Shown here: piece by piece, positions 8,509 through 16,099 of the stretch
Layout of the letters: every line of letters starts with the position of its first letter
Position numbering within the stretch: position 1 is the first letter of the stretch
NCBI GenBank assembly: GCA_964559535.1
Contig: CAZLIC010000077.1
Coordinates: 1 to 21,585 of the forward strand
Direction of reading: 5' to 3'
Length of the DNA stretch: 21,585 bases
From: CAZLIC01 sp964559535
Lineage (GTDB): Bacteria > Pseudomonadota > Alphaproteobacteria > Rhodobacterales > Rhodobacteraceae
Position numbers and translations under genes: made by a program
Notes under the pieces: model-generated
Told to the model about the DNA's origin: nothing
Database searches by the model: none
What the model saw: only the letters and a program-made list of their open reading frames with translations

Positions 8509-10176
8509 ATGACCAGAACGGGCGGACAGATCCTGGTGGACAGCCTGGTGGCGCTGGGCGCGCGCAAGGCGTTCGGGGTTCCGGGCGAAAGCTACCTGGC
8601 CGTGCTGGACGCCATGCATGACACGCAAGGCAGGTTCGACTTCATCAATTGCCGCAACGAGGGCGGCGCGGCCTTCATGGCGGCGGCCTGGGGCAAGCTG
8701 ACCGGCCAGCCCGGCATCTGCCTGGTCACCCGCGGGCCGGGTGTCACCAATGCCTCGATCGGCATTCACACCGCCATGCAGGATTCCGCCCCGATGCTGG
8801 TGTTCGTGGGCCAGGTCGGCACCGACATGCGGGGGCGCGAGGCGTTTCAGGAACTGGACTACCGCGCGGTGTTCGGCACCATGGCCAAGTGGGCGGTCGA
8901 GATTGACCATGCCGACCGGCTGCCGGAAATCCTGTCGCGCGCCTGGGTCACCGCCACCACCGGCCGCCCCGGCCCGGTGGTTATCGCCCTGCCCGAAGAC
9001 ATGCTGGCCGCCGCCACCCCTGCAGCGGCGCTGGCCGGGCCGGTGCGCATCAGCGAACCCGCCCCGGCGCCGGACGCACTGGCACAGGCGCTGGACATGC
9101 TGCGTACTGCGCAGCGCCCGCTGATCCTGCTGGGCGGCTGCACCTGGACCGACGCGGGGCGCGCGGCGATGCAGGCCTTTGCCGAGGCCAGCGACATTCC
9201 GGTGATCGTCGCCTTCCGCTTTCAGGACCGCTTCGACAACCATTCGCCGGTCTATGCGGGCGAGGCGGGGGTGGGCATGCCCGCCCATGTGCGGCGGCTG
9301 ATCGGGCAGGCCGACACGATTCTGGCCGTGAACGTGCGTTTTGGCGAGATGACGACCGACGCCTACACCCTGTTGTCGGTGCCCGACCCGGCGCAGCGGC
9401 TGATCCATGCCCATGCGTCCGACCGCGAGCTTGGCAAGATCTATCGCCCCGCGCTGGGCATCCAGGCGGGGCCGAACGCGCTGGCCGCGGCGTTGACCCC
9501 TGTGTCAGGCCCGTGGGGCGCGTGGCGCGCCCAGGCGCGGGCCGATTGGCTGGCATCGATGGACGCCCCCGTGCAGCCTTCGCCGGTGGACATGGTGGCG
9601 GTCATGGCGCACCTGCGCGGGGTGCTGCCGCCGGATGTGATTCTGACCAACGGAGCGGGCAACTTCACCGTCTGGCCGAACAAGTTCTTTGCCTTCGGCC
9701 CACAGGCGCGGCTGCTGGCGCCGCAGTCCGGCGCCATGGGTTATGGCCTGCCCGCGGCCGTTGCGGCGCGCATCGCCATGCCTGACCGGCTGGTGGTGTG
9801 CTTTGCCGGAGACGGCGATTTCCAGATGAACCTGCAGGAACTGGCCACCGCCGCGCAATACCGGGCGCAGCCCATCGTGCTGGTGCTGAACAACGGCACC
9901 TACGGCACCATCCGCGCGCATCAGGAACGCCACTTTCCCGGCCGCGTCTCGGGAACCGATCTGGTGAACCCTGATTTCACGGCGCTGGCCCGTGCCTTCG
10001 GCTTTCATGCCGAACGTGTGGAAACGACGGCAGATTTCGCGGCCGCCTTTGGCCGCGCCCGCGCCTCGGCCACCGGCGCCGTGCTGGACCTGGCGATTTC
10101 GGCCGAGGCGCTGACCCCGCGCCAGACGCTGAGCCAGATGCGGGCGGCAGCGTTTGCGGCACAGGCGAAGGGATAA
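8509..10176 (+). CDS. ThDP-dependent enzyme, acetolactate-synthase-like
   Basis: A predicted 555-residue cytoplasmic enzyme of the acetolactate synthase/pyruvate decarboxylase family, with AAGGA 8 bases before the ATG. The N-terminal PYR domain carries the ThDP-activating Glu51 (CRNEGGAAFMAAAWGKLTG). FVGQVGTDMRGREAFQELD corresponds to the acetolactate synthase GT-x-AFQE loop. The central domain, about 190-330, is of the FAD/DHS type. The C-terminal PP domain has the Mg-ThDP motif GDGDF (434-438) running to NNG (461-463). Against acetohydroxyacid synthase, the position of the specificity tryptophan (R-Q-W-Q) reads R-A-H-Q with His471, and no regulatory ilvN-type subunit follows. It is therefore probably not the housekeeping isoleucine/valine enzyme; it may act on another 2-oxo acid. 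Its stop lies three bases from the stop of convergent ppk2. Confidence 0.92.
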   Translation: MTRTGGQILVDSLVALGARKAFGVPGESYLAVLDAMHDTQGRFDFINCRNEGGAAFMAAAWGKLTGQPGICLVTRGPGVTNASIGIHTAMQDSAPMLVFVGQVGTDMRGREAFQELDYRAVFGTMAKWAVEIDHADRLPEILSRAWVTATTGRPGPVVIALPEDMLAAATPAAALAGPVRISEPAPAPDALAQALDMLRTAQRPLILLGGCTWTDAGRAAMQAFAEASDIPVIVAFRFQDRFDNHSPVYAGEAGVGMPAHVRRLIGQADTILAVNVRFGEMTTDAYTLLSVPDPAQRLIHAHASDRELGKIYRPALGIQAGPNALAAALTPVSGPWGAWRAQARADWLASMDAPVQPSPVDMVAVMAHLRGVLPPDVILTNGAGNFTVWPNKFFAFGPQARLLAPQSGAMGYGLPAAVAARIAMPDRLVVCFAGDGDFQMNLQELATAAQYRAQPIVLVLNNGTYGTIRAHQERHFPGRVSGTDLVNPDFTALARAFGFHAERVETTADFAAAFGRARASATGAVLDLAISAEALTPRQTLSQMRAAAFAAQAKG

Positions 10177-10179
10177 GCG

Positions 10180-11097
10180 TCAGTACTTGCGCGGCACGTA
10201 CAGCTCGGGCGGAAGGGTGGCGCGCTCGTAGTCGGGGTTGAACACGCGTTCGGGCAGCACGATGTCCTGGTGCGGCACGTCCTCGTAGGGGAACTGGGTC
10301 AACAGGTGGTCGATGCAGTTCAGCCGCGCGCGCTTCTTGTCGTTGCCTTCCACGATGTACCAGGGCGCTTCGGGAATGTTCGTGCGGGCGAACATCTCTT
10401 CCTTGGCCTTGGTGTAGTCCTCCCAGCGCACCCGGCTTTGCAGGTCCATGGGCGACAGCTTCCACTGCTTCATCGGGTCGTGGATGCGCATCAGGAACCG
10501 CATCTGCTGTTCCTGGTCGGTGATCGAGAACCAGTACTTGATGACCGTGACGCCTGACCGCACCAGCATGCGCTCGAATTCCGGCACGTCGTTGAAGAAC
10601 TGTTCCACCTGGTCGTCCGAGGCGAAGCCCATCACCCGTTCGACCCCGGCGCGGTTGTACCAGCTGCGGTCGAACAGCACGATCTCGCCGCCGGCGGGCA
10701 GATGCGGGACATAGCGCTGGAAATACCACTGCGTCTTTTCGCGGTCCGACGGGGCAGGCAGCGCCACCACGCGGGCAACGCGGGGGTTCAGCCGCTGGGT
10801 GATGCGCTTGATGACGCCGCCCTTGCCCGCACTGTCGCGCCCCTCGAACAGGATCACCACGCGCTTCTTGTGGTACTGCACCCAGCTTTGCAGGCGGATC
10901 AGTTCGGACTGCAGCCGGATCAGGGTGTTCAGGTAGGTGCGGGTGTCCAGCGCATCGGGGTGGCGCTCCTTGTAGATGCGGGCGATTTCGCGGCTCAGCG
11001 TCGCGTCCTCAAGCTCCAGCTCGATATCCTCGTCAAAGGTATCTGCCAGTTCCGCAGCCAGCCAGTCCTCGGCGGTCAAGGTGGATTCGTCAGCCAT
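10180..11097 (-). CDS. ppk2: Polyphosphate kinase 2
   Basis: A predicted 305-residue PPK2-family kinase that transfers phosphate between polyphosphate and nucleotides, usually studied as phosphorylation of GDP or ADP with polyphosphate. The P-loop is EGRDSAGKGG (85-94) and the Walker B region is VLFDRSWYNRAGVERVMGF with Asp143-Arg144. The lid and substrate segments TQWYFQRYVPHLP and YWFSITDQEQQMRF are typical of the single-domain class I form. The acidic N terminus (residues 1-35) varies in the family. GGGGAAG precedes the ATG at 11097. The gene lies 63 bases downstream of exoD on the same strand, probably in one transcription unit, and ends tail to tail with the ThDP gene. Preference for ADP or GDP cannot be read from sequence alone. 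Confidence 0.95.
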   Translation of the reverse strand: MADESTLTAEDWLAAELADTFDEDIELELEDATLSREIARIYKERHPDALDTRTYLNTLIRLQSELIRLQSWVQYHKKRVVILFEGRDSAGKGGVIKRITQRLNPRVARVVALPAPSDREKTQWYFQRYVPHLPAGGEIVLFDRSWYNRAGVERVMGFASDDQVEQFFNDVPEFERMLVRSGVTVIKYWFSITDQEQQMRFLMRIHDPMKQWKLSPMDLQSRVRWEDYTKAKEEMFARTNIPEAPWYIVEGNDKKRARLNCIDHLLTQFPYEDVPHQDIVLPERVFNPDYERATLPPELYVPRKY

Positions 11098-11160
11098 CGT
11101 CTTCCCCTGTGGTCTTTCCGCCGAGGTGACAGGTTACGATGACGGTTCTGTGACGCCGCG

Positions 11161-11850
11161 TCAGAACGCGTTCATCACCACGAAGATCGCTGATTTCACA
11201 AGCGCATAGACCATGCCGACGATCCACAGCATGGCCCCGATCGAGGCGACGAGCCCGGCCAGCACCCAGACCCCGTCCCGTTCCAGAACGCCAAGCCCGA
11301 TCAGGCAGATGGCTATCGACGGCGCCATGTTGCCGAACGGCACGGGCAGCGACAGCGCCACCGCCAGGATCAGGCACACCCCCCCCAGCACCTGCTGGGC
11401 GATGCCCCAGGTCAGGAACGGCAGGCGCTGGCGCAACAGCCGCTCGGCCTTTTCAACCCAGGGTGCGGCACGGGTGAACACGGCGGCGAAGGTTTCCCGC
11501 GGGACCGACCGCTTGCGGATGAATTGCGGCAACCAGGGCGCACGGCCCAGCATCATGCCGAACGACAGCACGATCAGAGGCAGGCCCAGCACCGCCGCAA
11601 GGCCGGGAGGCGACGGCAGGATGTTGGGAAAGGCGAAGATCAGCAGAAGCGCGCCATAGGCCCGGCCTTCCATGGCGTCCATCATCTCGCCCAGCGAGAC
11701 GCGCTGCCGCGAACTGTCGGCCGAAAGGTCCTGCAGGATGACCGACAGCTTGCGCTCGGGCGGTGGCGTGCGCCGTCGCCGCTGCGCCTCGCCCTCTCCG
11801 TCAGGCGCCAGCGCAGGGTCATGGCCCGCTTCGGGCAGATTCGGCGACAT
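11161..11850 (-). CDS. exoD: ExoD-family exopolysaccharide synthesis protein
   Basis: A predicted 229-residue inner-membrane protein of the ExoD family, first described in rhizobia as affecting exopolysaccharide production and alkali tolerance; its molecular activity is not established. The ATG at 11850 is preceded directly by an in-frame GTG at 11853, and the upstream GGAAAGAG could serve either. Residues 1-35 are polar and Arg-rich (QRRRRTPP). The family core follows: LGEMMDAMEGRAYGALLLIF, FPNILPSPPG, LIVLSFGMMLGR and WLPQFIRKRSV, then two or three C-terminal membrane segments (ILAVALSLPVPFGNMAPS, ICLIGLGVLERDG). The FAFPN-x(5)-PPG motif is diagnostic. It is divergent from the hemolysin III gene and probably heads an exoD-ppk2 unit. 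Confidence 0.88.
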   Translation of the reverse strand: MSPNLPEAGHDPALAPDGEGEAQRRRRTPPPERKLSVILQDLSADSSRQRVSLGEMMDAMEGRAYGALLLIFAFPNILPSPPGLAAVLGLPLIVLSFGMMLGRAPWLPQFIRKRSVPRETFAAVFTRAAPWVEKAERLLRQRLPFLTWGIAQQVLGGVCLILAVALSLPVPFGNMAPSIAICLIGLGVLERDGVWVLAGLVASIGAMLWIVGMVYALVKSAIFVVMNAF

Positions 11851-11993
11851 CACGAGCGACTCTTTCCACGTGCTGCTGGGAACTTAGGCAGCTTTGCCGC
11901 GGGCACAAGGGATGCCTTGCCCGGCACGCGAGGTTCCGCTGTTCCCGCCACGTCACCCTATCTGCTGCCAACGTGGGAGCATAGACTGTCGGC

Positions 11994-12641
11994 ATGCCGC
12001 TCCATGTGACAGACCGCCCCGCCTACAGCAAAGCCGAGCGTGCGTCGGACGCGGCGGTTCACTGGGCCGGGCTGATTGCCGTGACGGGCGCTGTTCCGGC
12101 GCTGATCGTGACGGCGCTGCTGCTGCGGGGCGATGCCGCGACGGTGGCAGGCGCTTCGATCTATGGCACGACCCTGGCCCTGATGATCCTGTGCTCGGCC
12201 CTGTACAACGCGCTGGGACCGCCGGGGTGGGGCTGGCTGTGGCGGCGGCTGGACCATTCGGCGATCTATCTGAAGATTGCGGGCACCTACACGCCCTTTG
12301 CCCTGATAACCGGGCAGGGGACGGGGCTGGTGATCGGCCTTTGGGCAGCGGCGGCGGCCGGGGTGGCCATGAAGCTGACCTCGCCGCAGCGGTTCCGCTG
12401 GGTCGGGCTGGCGCTGTATCTGGCGATGGGCTGGGCTGGCGTCGTCCTGGGGGGCGACCTTCTGGCGGCGGTGCCCGGTGCGGTTGTGGTGCTGATGATC
12501 GTCGGTGGAGGGCTGTATACCACGGGTGTAGCCTTCTACCTGTGGGAAGGGTTGCGGTTCCACAACACGATCTGGCACGTTTTCGTGCTGGCGGCGAGTT
12601 GCGTGTTCTATGCGGCCGTTGTGGTGCAGCTGGTGGCGTGA
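11994..12641 (+). CDS. Hemolysin III / PAQR-family membrane protein
   Basis: A predicted 215-residue seven-helix membrane protein of the hemolysin III (PAQR-related) family. Members have been linked to cytolysis and, in E. coli (TrhA/YqfA), to membrane-lipid homeostasis; the reaction, if any, is unknown here. The polar N terminus ends in SKAERASDAAVHWAG with His23. The strongest family motif is LDHSAIYLKIAGTYTPF with Asp87-His88. Near the C terminus FHNTIWHVFVL carries His190 and His195. These His and Asp residues sit where the family has its putative metal site, so the site appears intact. The upstream gap of about 143 bases to exoD must hold both divergent promoters, but I see no convincing pair. 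The gene is followed by the AT-richer convergent spacer at 12642-12748. Confidence 0.92.
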   Translation: MPLHVTDRPAYSKAERASDAAVHWAGLIAVTGAVPALIVTALLLRGDAATVAGASIYGTTLALMILCSALYNALGPPGWGWLWRRLDHSAIYLKIAGTYTPFALITGQGTGLVIGLWAAAAAGVAMKLTSPQRFRWVGLALYLAMGWAGVVLGGDLLAAVPGAVVVLMIVGGGLYTTGVAFYLWEGLRFHNTIWHVFVLAASCVFYAAVVVQLVA

Positions 12642-12658
12642 ACCGGCAGACTGTCGCT

Positions 12659-12673
12659 GTCCCATCATGGGAC
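12659..12673. other. Near-perfect palindrome in convergent spacer
   Basis: GTCCCATCATGGGAC has 7-base arms (GTCCCAT/ATGGGAC) around a single C. It lies 18 bases after the hemolysin III stop, in the 107-base convergent gap. The word CTGTCCCA at its left edge (12657-12664) recurs at 12732-12739. No T-run follows on either strand, so it is not a standard intrinsic terminator. It could be a protein-binding site or an RNA hairpin. Confidence 0.45.
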
Positions 12674-12748
12674 GTTGCGTCAGATAAATAGAATCAATGG
12701 GTTACAGGCGCGCGTTAACGGATTTTCAGATCTGTCCCACGCCGAAGG

Positions 12749-12919
12749 TCAAAAGTCGACCGCCAGACCCTTCTTCTCCCAATCACCGTAGCGCACGGGT
12801 TCGGGGCCGTCACGGCCACCCAGTTCGGGCGGCAGGGCGGGATCCTTCGCCGTTTTCCGCCGCGCCTCGGCCTCGGCAAGGGCGCGCTGGGCGGCGGGGG
12901 GCAGGTCGGAGGGGTTCAT
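12749..12919 (-). CDS. Succinate dehydrogenase assembly factor 4 homologue (DUF1674)
   Basis: A 56-residue gene inside a much longer open minus-strand frame, most of which only shadows rsmB. The start is fixed by AAGGAAA six bases before the ATG at 12919. The protein is polar and Arg/Lys-rich in the first half (AEAEARRKTAKDPALPPELGG) and ends with the family signature PVRYGDWEKKGLAVDF. DUF1674 proteins are bacterial relatives of mitochondrial SDHAF4, which binds the flavinylated SdhA subunit and promotes succinate dehydrogenase assembly; that role is assigned here by family. Length and C-terminal position of the signature match the family. The gene is divergent from rsmB across 69 bases and convergent with hemolysin III. 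No sdh gene is in the window. Confidence 0.85.
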   Translation of the reverse strand: MNPSDLPPAAQRALAEAEARRKTAKDPALPPELGGRDGPEPVRYGDWEKKGLAVDF

Positions 12920-12929
12920 GACGGTTTCC

Positions 12930-12956
12930 TTGCAGCGGCGGCCCCCCTGATATAGG
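12930..12956 (+). promoter_or_regulatory. Possible extended -10 promoter for rsmB
   Basis: TGATATAGG (12948-12956) reads as an extended -10 (TG-n-TATAGG), with TTGCAG at 12930-12935 as a weak -35 and a 15-base spacer. It lies in the 69-base divergent gap, and transcription would start near 12963, about 25 bases before the rsmB ATG. A small inverted repeat, CCCGC (12957-12961) and GCGGG (12968-12972), lies just before the AGGG ribosome site. Matches are modest. Confidence 0.35.
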
Positions 12957-12988
12957 CCCGCGAGGTTGCGGGAAACAGGGTGGGTGCG

Positions 12989-14221
12989 ATGGCTGGCGAG
13001 GGGCCAAGGGTGGCAGCGGCGGCGATGCTGACGACCGTGCTGTCGGGTGGCGTGGCGCTGGACGACGCCATGGTGCCGGACCTGCCGCCGCCGGACCGGG
13101 CGCGCGCGCTGCGGCTGGCGGCCGGGGTCCTGCGCAACCTTGACCGTTGCGACCGCGCGCTGGCCGCCCACATGCGCCGGGCCCCGCCGCCCGAGGTGCT
13201 GAACCTGTTGCGCGTGGCGGTGCTGGAACTGGCACAGGGCGGGGCGGCGCATGGCGTGGTGGGGGCGGCGGTGGCCGCGGTGCGCGGGTTGCCCGGGGGC
13301 GATTCGTTTGCCGGGCTGGCCAATGCGGTGCTGCGCAAGCTGGCGGACCCGGCCCCGGATTTCACGGGGCTGCCGGTGCAGCGGCTGCCGGGCTGGCTGC
13401 GCGGGCGGCTGGACAACGCCTGGGGCCGGGTGGCCGTGTCGGGCATTGAGTCCGCGCAGACCATCGAGCCGCCGCTGGACATCACGGTGAAGCCGGGGGT
13501 TGCGGCAGACCTGCCTGGCGCGGTTGTCCTGCCGACGGGCAGCCTGCGGTTGGTGCAGGCGGGGCAGGTTTCGGCCCTGCCGGGGTATGACCGCGGCGAC
13601 TGGTGGGTGCAGGATGCGGGGGCAGCGCTGGCGGCACAGCTGCTGGACCCGCAGCCGGGCGAGCGGGTGGTGGACCTGTGCGCAGCACCAGGGGGCAAGA
13701 CATTGCAACTGGCGGCGGCCGGGGCGCGGGTGACGGCCGTGGATGTGTCCGACGCACGGCTGGGGCGGCTGCGGGCGAACCTTTCGCGCACGGGCCTGCA
13801 GGCCGAGGTGGTGGTGGCCGACGCGCTGACCTGGATGCCTGCGGAACCGGCCGATGCGGTGCTGCTGGACGCGCCCTGCACCGCCACCGGCACCATCCGC
13901 CGCCACCCCGACCTGCCGCACATCCGCGACGGATCGTCGGTGGCGCCGCTGGCGGCGCTGCAGGCGCGGCTGATCGACCGGGCGCTGGCGATGGTGCGGC
14001 CGGGCGGGCGGGTGGTGTACTGCACCTGCTCGCTGCTGCCCGAAGAGGGCGAGCGGCAGGCCGCGGCGGCCCTGTTGCGGCATCCGGGGCTGGCGGTGGT
14101 GCCTGCGTCGGGGGAATTCGCCACGCCCGAAGGATTCCTGCGCACCCGGCCCGACATGTGGGCCGACCGGGGCGGCATCGACGGGTTCTTTGTGGCCTGC
14201 TTGCGCCGGGCCGCCGACTGA
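12989..14221 (+). CDS. rsmB: RsmB-type 16S rRNA cytosine-C5 methyltransferase
   Basis: A predicted 410-residue RNA m5C methyltransferase of the RsmB/NOP2 group, which uses SAM to methylate 16S rRNA (C967 in E. coli numbering). The ATG at 12989 is chosen because AGGG at 12977-12980 is 8 bases upstream and overlaps the alternative GTG at 12980. Residues about 5-135 form the NusB-like helical domain (LTTVLSGGVALDDAM, VLRNLDRCDRALAAHM, LRVAVLELAQG). The Rossmann domain has SAM motif I VVDLCAAPGGKT (Asp229 to Lys237) and AVDVS. Motif IV DAPCTATGTIRRHPD carries Cys297, used for product release. Motif VI CTCSLLPEEGE carries the nucleophile Cys347. Both cysteines are present, so activity is expected. 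The heparinase-like gene follows after 129 bases. Confidence 0.93.
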   Translation: MAGEGPRVAAAAMLTTVLSGGVALDDAMVPDLPPPDRARALRLAAGVLRNLDRCDRALAAHMRRAPPPEVLNLLRVAVLELAQGGAAHGVVGAAVAAVRGLPGGDSFAGLANAVLRKLADPAPDFTGLPVQRLPGWLRGRLDNAWGRVAVSGIESAQTIEPPLDITVKPGVAADLPGAVVLPTGSLRLVQAGQVSALPGYDRGDWWVQDAGAALAAQLLDPQPGERVVDLCAAPGGKTLQLAAAGARVTAVDVSDARLGRLRANLSRTGLQAEVVVADALTWMPAEPADAVLLDAPCTATGTIRRHPDLPHIRDGSSVAPLAALQARLIDRALAMVRPGGRVVYCTCSLLPEEGERQAAAALLRHPGLAVVPASGEFATPEGFLRTRPDMWADRGGIDGFFVACLRRAAD

Positions 14222-14244
14222 TCTGCGCAACCGGCGGTTTTGCG

Positions 14245-14273
14245 GTGACAGCCCGCGACCGACCGACTATCCT
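14245..14273 (+). promoter_or_regulatory. Candidate sigma-70-type promoter upstream of the heparinase-like gene
   Basis: GTGACA (14245-14250, five of six matches to TTGACA) and TATCCT (14268-14273, four of six to TATAAT) are separated by 17 bases, the optimal spacing. The pair lies in the 129-base gap after rsmB and would start transcription near 14280, about 70 bases before the ATG at 14351. This is the best hexamer pair I found in any gap here. It would make the heparinase-purH-lspA group independent of rsmB. Confidence 0.45.
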
Positions 14274-14350
14274 TCACAGACAACCGGCATGATCCCGCAA
14301 GGGGCGGCAGAACCGGGTACGGGCAGGCACTGTCTTTGGCAGGTACGGGC

Positions 14351-16081
14351 ATGGACATGGGCAGAGAGCTTGGGCTTTCGGCACGCTGGGCGCAGTGGAT
14401 GAACCAGCGCGCGGCGCGGGCTGCCGCGCAGGCCGAACCCGCGCGCGGCTTCCAGATGCGGCCCGAGCCCAGGACCATCGGTCTTTTCGCCCGCGGACGG
14501 CAGCTGGTGTCGGGTCATTTCCTGATGGCCGGGCGGCTGATCCAGTCGCCGGGGACCTCGCTGTGGGATCTGGCGGTGCAGGATGCGGCGTTCGTGGCCG
14601 AGGCGCAGGGATTTGCCTGGCTGGATGACCTTGCCGCGCTGGGAGACGGCGCGGCGCGGACGCGGGCGCAGGAATGGACCTGGGACTGGATCGCGCGGTT
14701 CGGCCGCGGGCGCGGTGCGGGATGGACGCCCGAGCGGACCGGGCGGCGGCTGATCCGCTGGATCAACCACGCCGTCTTTCTGCTGAACGGCCGCACGCCA
14801 GAGCAATCGACCGCGTTCTTTGCCGCGCTGGCCGTGCAGGTGGATTTCCTGGCCCGGCGCTGGCCCGCCGCCGCCCCCGGCCTGCCCCGGTTCGAGGCGC
14901 TGACCGGCCTTGTCTATGCCGGGCTGGCGCTGACCGGGCTGAACCACCATGCCGGTGCGGCGGCGCTGGCGCTGGCCGAGGAGTGCGAGGCGGGCGTGGA
15001 TGCGCAGGGTGGCATCCCGTCGCGCAGCCCCGAGGACCTGCTGGAGGTGCTGACCTTCCTGTCCTGGGCCGCGCAGGCGCTGACCGAGGCCGGGCGCGCG
15101 GTGCCGCCCCCGGTGGCGCGGGCCATTGCCCGCATCGCGCCCTGTCTGCGCACGCTGCGCCATGCCGACGGCAGCCTTGCCCGGTTCCATGGCGGCGGGC
15201 GGGGGGCCGAGGGGCTGCTGGACGCGGCACTGGCCGCGTCGGGCACCCGGGGACCGGCGGGGCACGGGCCGGCCATGGGATTCCTGCGGCTGGCGGCCGG
15301 GCGCACCACGGTGATCGTCGATGCCGCCGATCCGCCGGCGGGCGCGGCGGGGCGGTCGGCGCATGCCTCGACGCTGGCGTTCGAGCTGACTTCGGGGCGC
15401 CGGCCGGTGATCGTGAACTGCGGGTCGGGGCGTGCCTTCGGCGGTGCCTGGGCGCGGGCGGGGCGGGCCACCGTCAGCCATTCGACCGTGGCGGTGGAAG
15501 GCTATTCCAGTTCGCGCCTGGGCAAGGCGGCGGGCGAGGCGCTGGTGGAACGCGCGCATGTGGTGATGGCGCGGCCCGCGCTGCCGAACGGGCTGGGCTA
15601 TACGCTGGCCCATGACGGCTGGTCGCGCACCCACGGGCTGACCCACACGCGGCACATCGCCCTGTCGCCCGACGGACGCCGGCTGATGGGAGAAGACCGG
15701 CTGTCGGCCACAACACCCGAGGAGCGGGCGGCGCTGGCCGCCGCGCTGGCCCGCCGCGGCGCCGACCTGCGGTACGAGGCAAGGTTTCATCTGCATCCCG
15801 ACGTGGCGGCCGCGGTTGACCTGGGCGGCAGTGCGGTGTCGCTGGTGCTGAAGTCGGGCGAGGTGTGGCTGTTCCGGCCGGCCGACCCCGCGGGCATGGG
15901 TCTGGAGGCCTCGGTTCACCTTGAACGCGGGCGTTTGCGCCCAAGACCTGCGCAGCAGATCGTTCTGACAGGGGGGATCGGTGCCGAAGGCGCGGTGGTG
16001 GGCTGGACCTTGGCGAAGGCACAGGATACCCCGCTGGCCATCCGCGACCTTGGCCGGGAGGACATGCCCGGCACGGTCTGA
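14351..16081 (+). CDS. Heparinase II/III-family protein
   Basis: A predicted 576-residue protein. The ATG at 14351 has GGCAGG seven bases upstream; a TTG at 14336 and an ATG at 14357 are also in frame. The N-terminal half is the all-helical (alpha/alpha) domain, with WDLAVQDAAFVAEAQGF, RLIRWINHAVFLLNG and GLNHHAGAAALALAEE. The C-terminal half matches the heparinase II/III beta-sandwich: LRHADGSLARFHGG, GFLRLAAGRTTVIVDAADPP, AHASTLAFELTSG, VIVNCGSG and RATVSHSTVAVEGYSSS. Family members are polysaccharide lyases acting on uronate glycans. No signal peptide is visible, although lyases of this fold are usually exported. No sulfatase, transporter or other glycan-utilisation gene is adjacent; neighbours are rsmB and purH, the latter 19 bases downstream. 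Substrate and even catalysis are uncertain. Confidence 0.9.
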   Translation: MDMGRELGLSARWAQWMNQRAARAAAQAEPARGFQMRPEPRTIGLFARGRQLVSGHFLMAGRLIQSPGTSLWDLAVQDAAFVAEAQGFAWLDDLAALGDGAARTRAQEWTWDWIARFGRGRGAGWTPERTGRRLIRWINHAVFLLNGRTPEQSTAFFAALAVQVDFLARRWPAAAPGLPRFEALTGLVYAGLALTGLNHHAGAAALALAEECEAGVDAQGGIPSRSPEDLLEVLTFLSWAAQALTEAGRAVPPPVARAIARIAPCLRTLRHADGSLARFHGGGRGAEGLLDAALAASGTRGPAGHGPAMGFLRLAAGRTTVIVDAADPPAGAAGRSAHASTLAFELTSGRRPVIVNCGSGRAFGGAWARAGRATVSHSTVAVEGYSSSRLGKAAGEALVERAHVVMARPALPNGLGYTLAHDGWSRTHGLTHTRHIALSPDGRRLMGEDRLSATTPEERAALAAALARRGADLRYEARFHLHPDVAAAVDLGGSAVSLVLKSGEVWLFRPADPAGMGLEASVHLERGRLRPRPAQQIVLTGGIGAEGAVVGWTLAKAQDTPLAIRDLGREDMPGTV

Positions 16082-16099
16082 CCGCAAAGGGATGCGCCC

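Noticed and set aside
8509..10176. Housekeeping ilvB
   Set aside because: The conserved specificity tryptophan is replaced by histidine and no ilvN follows, so the symbol was withheld.
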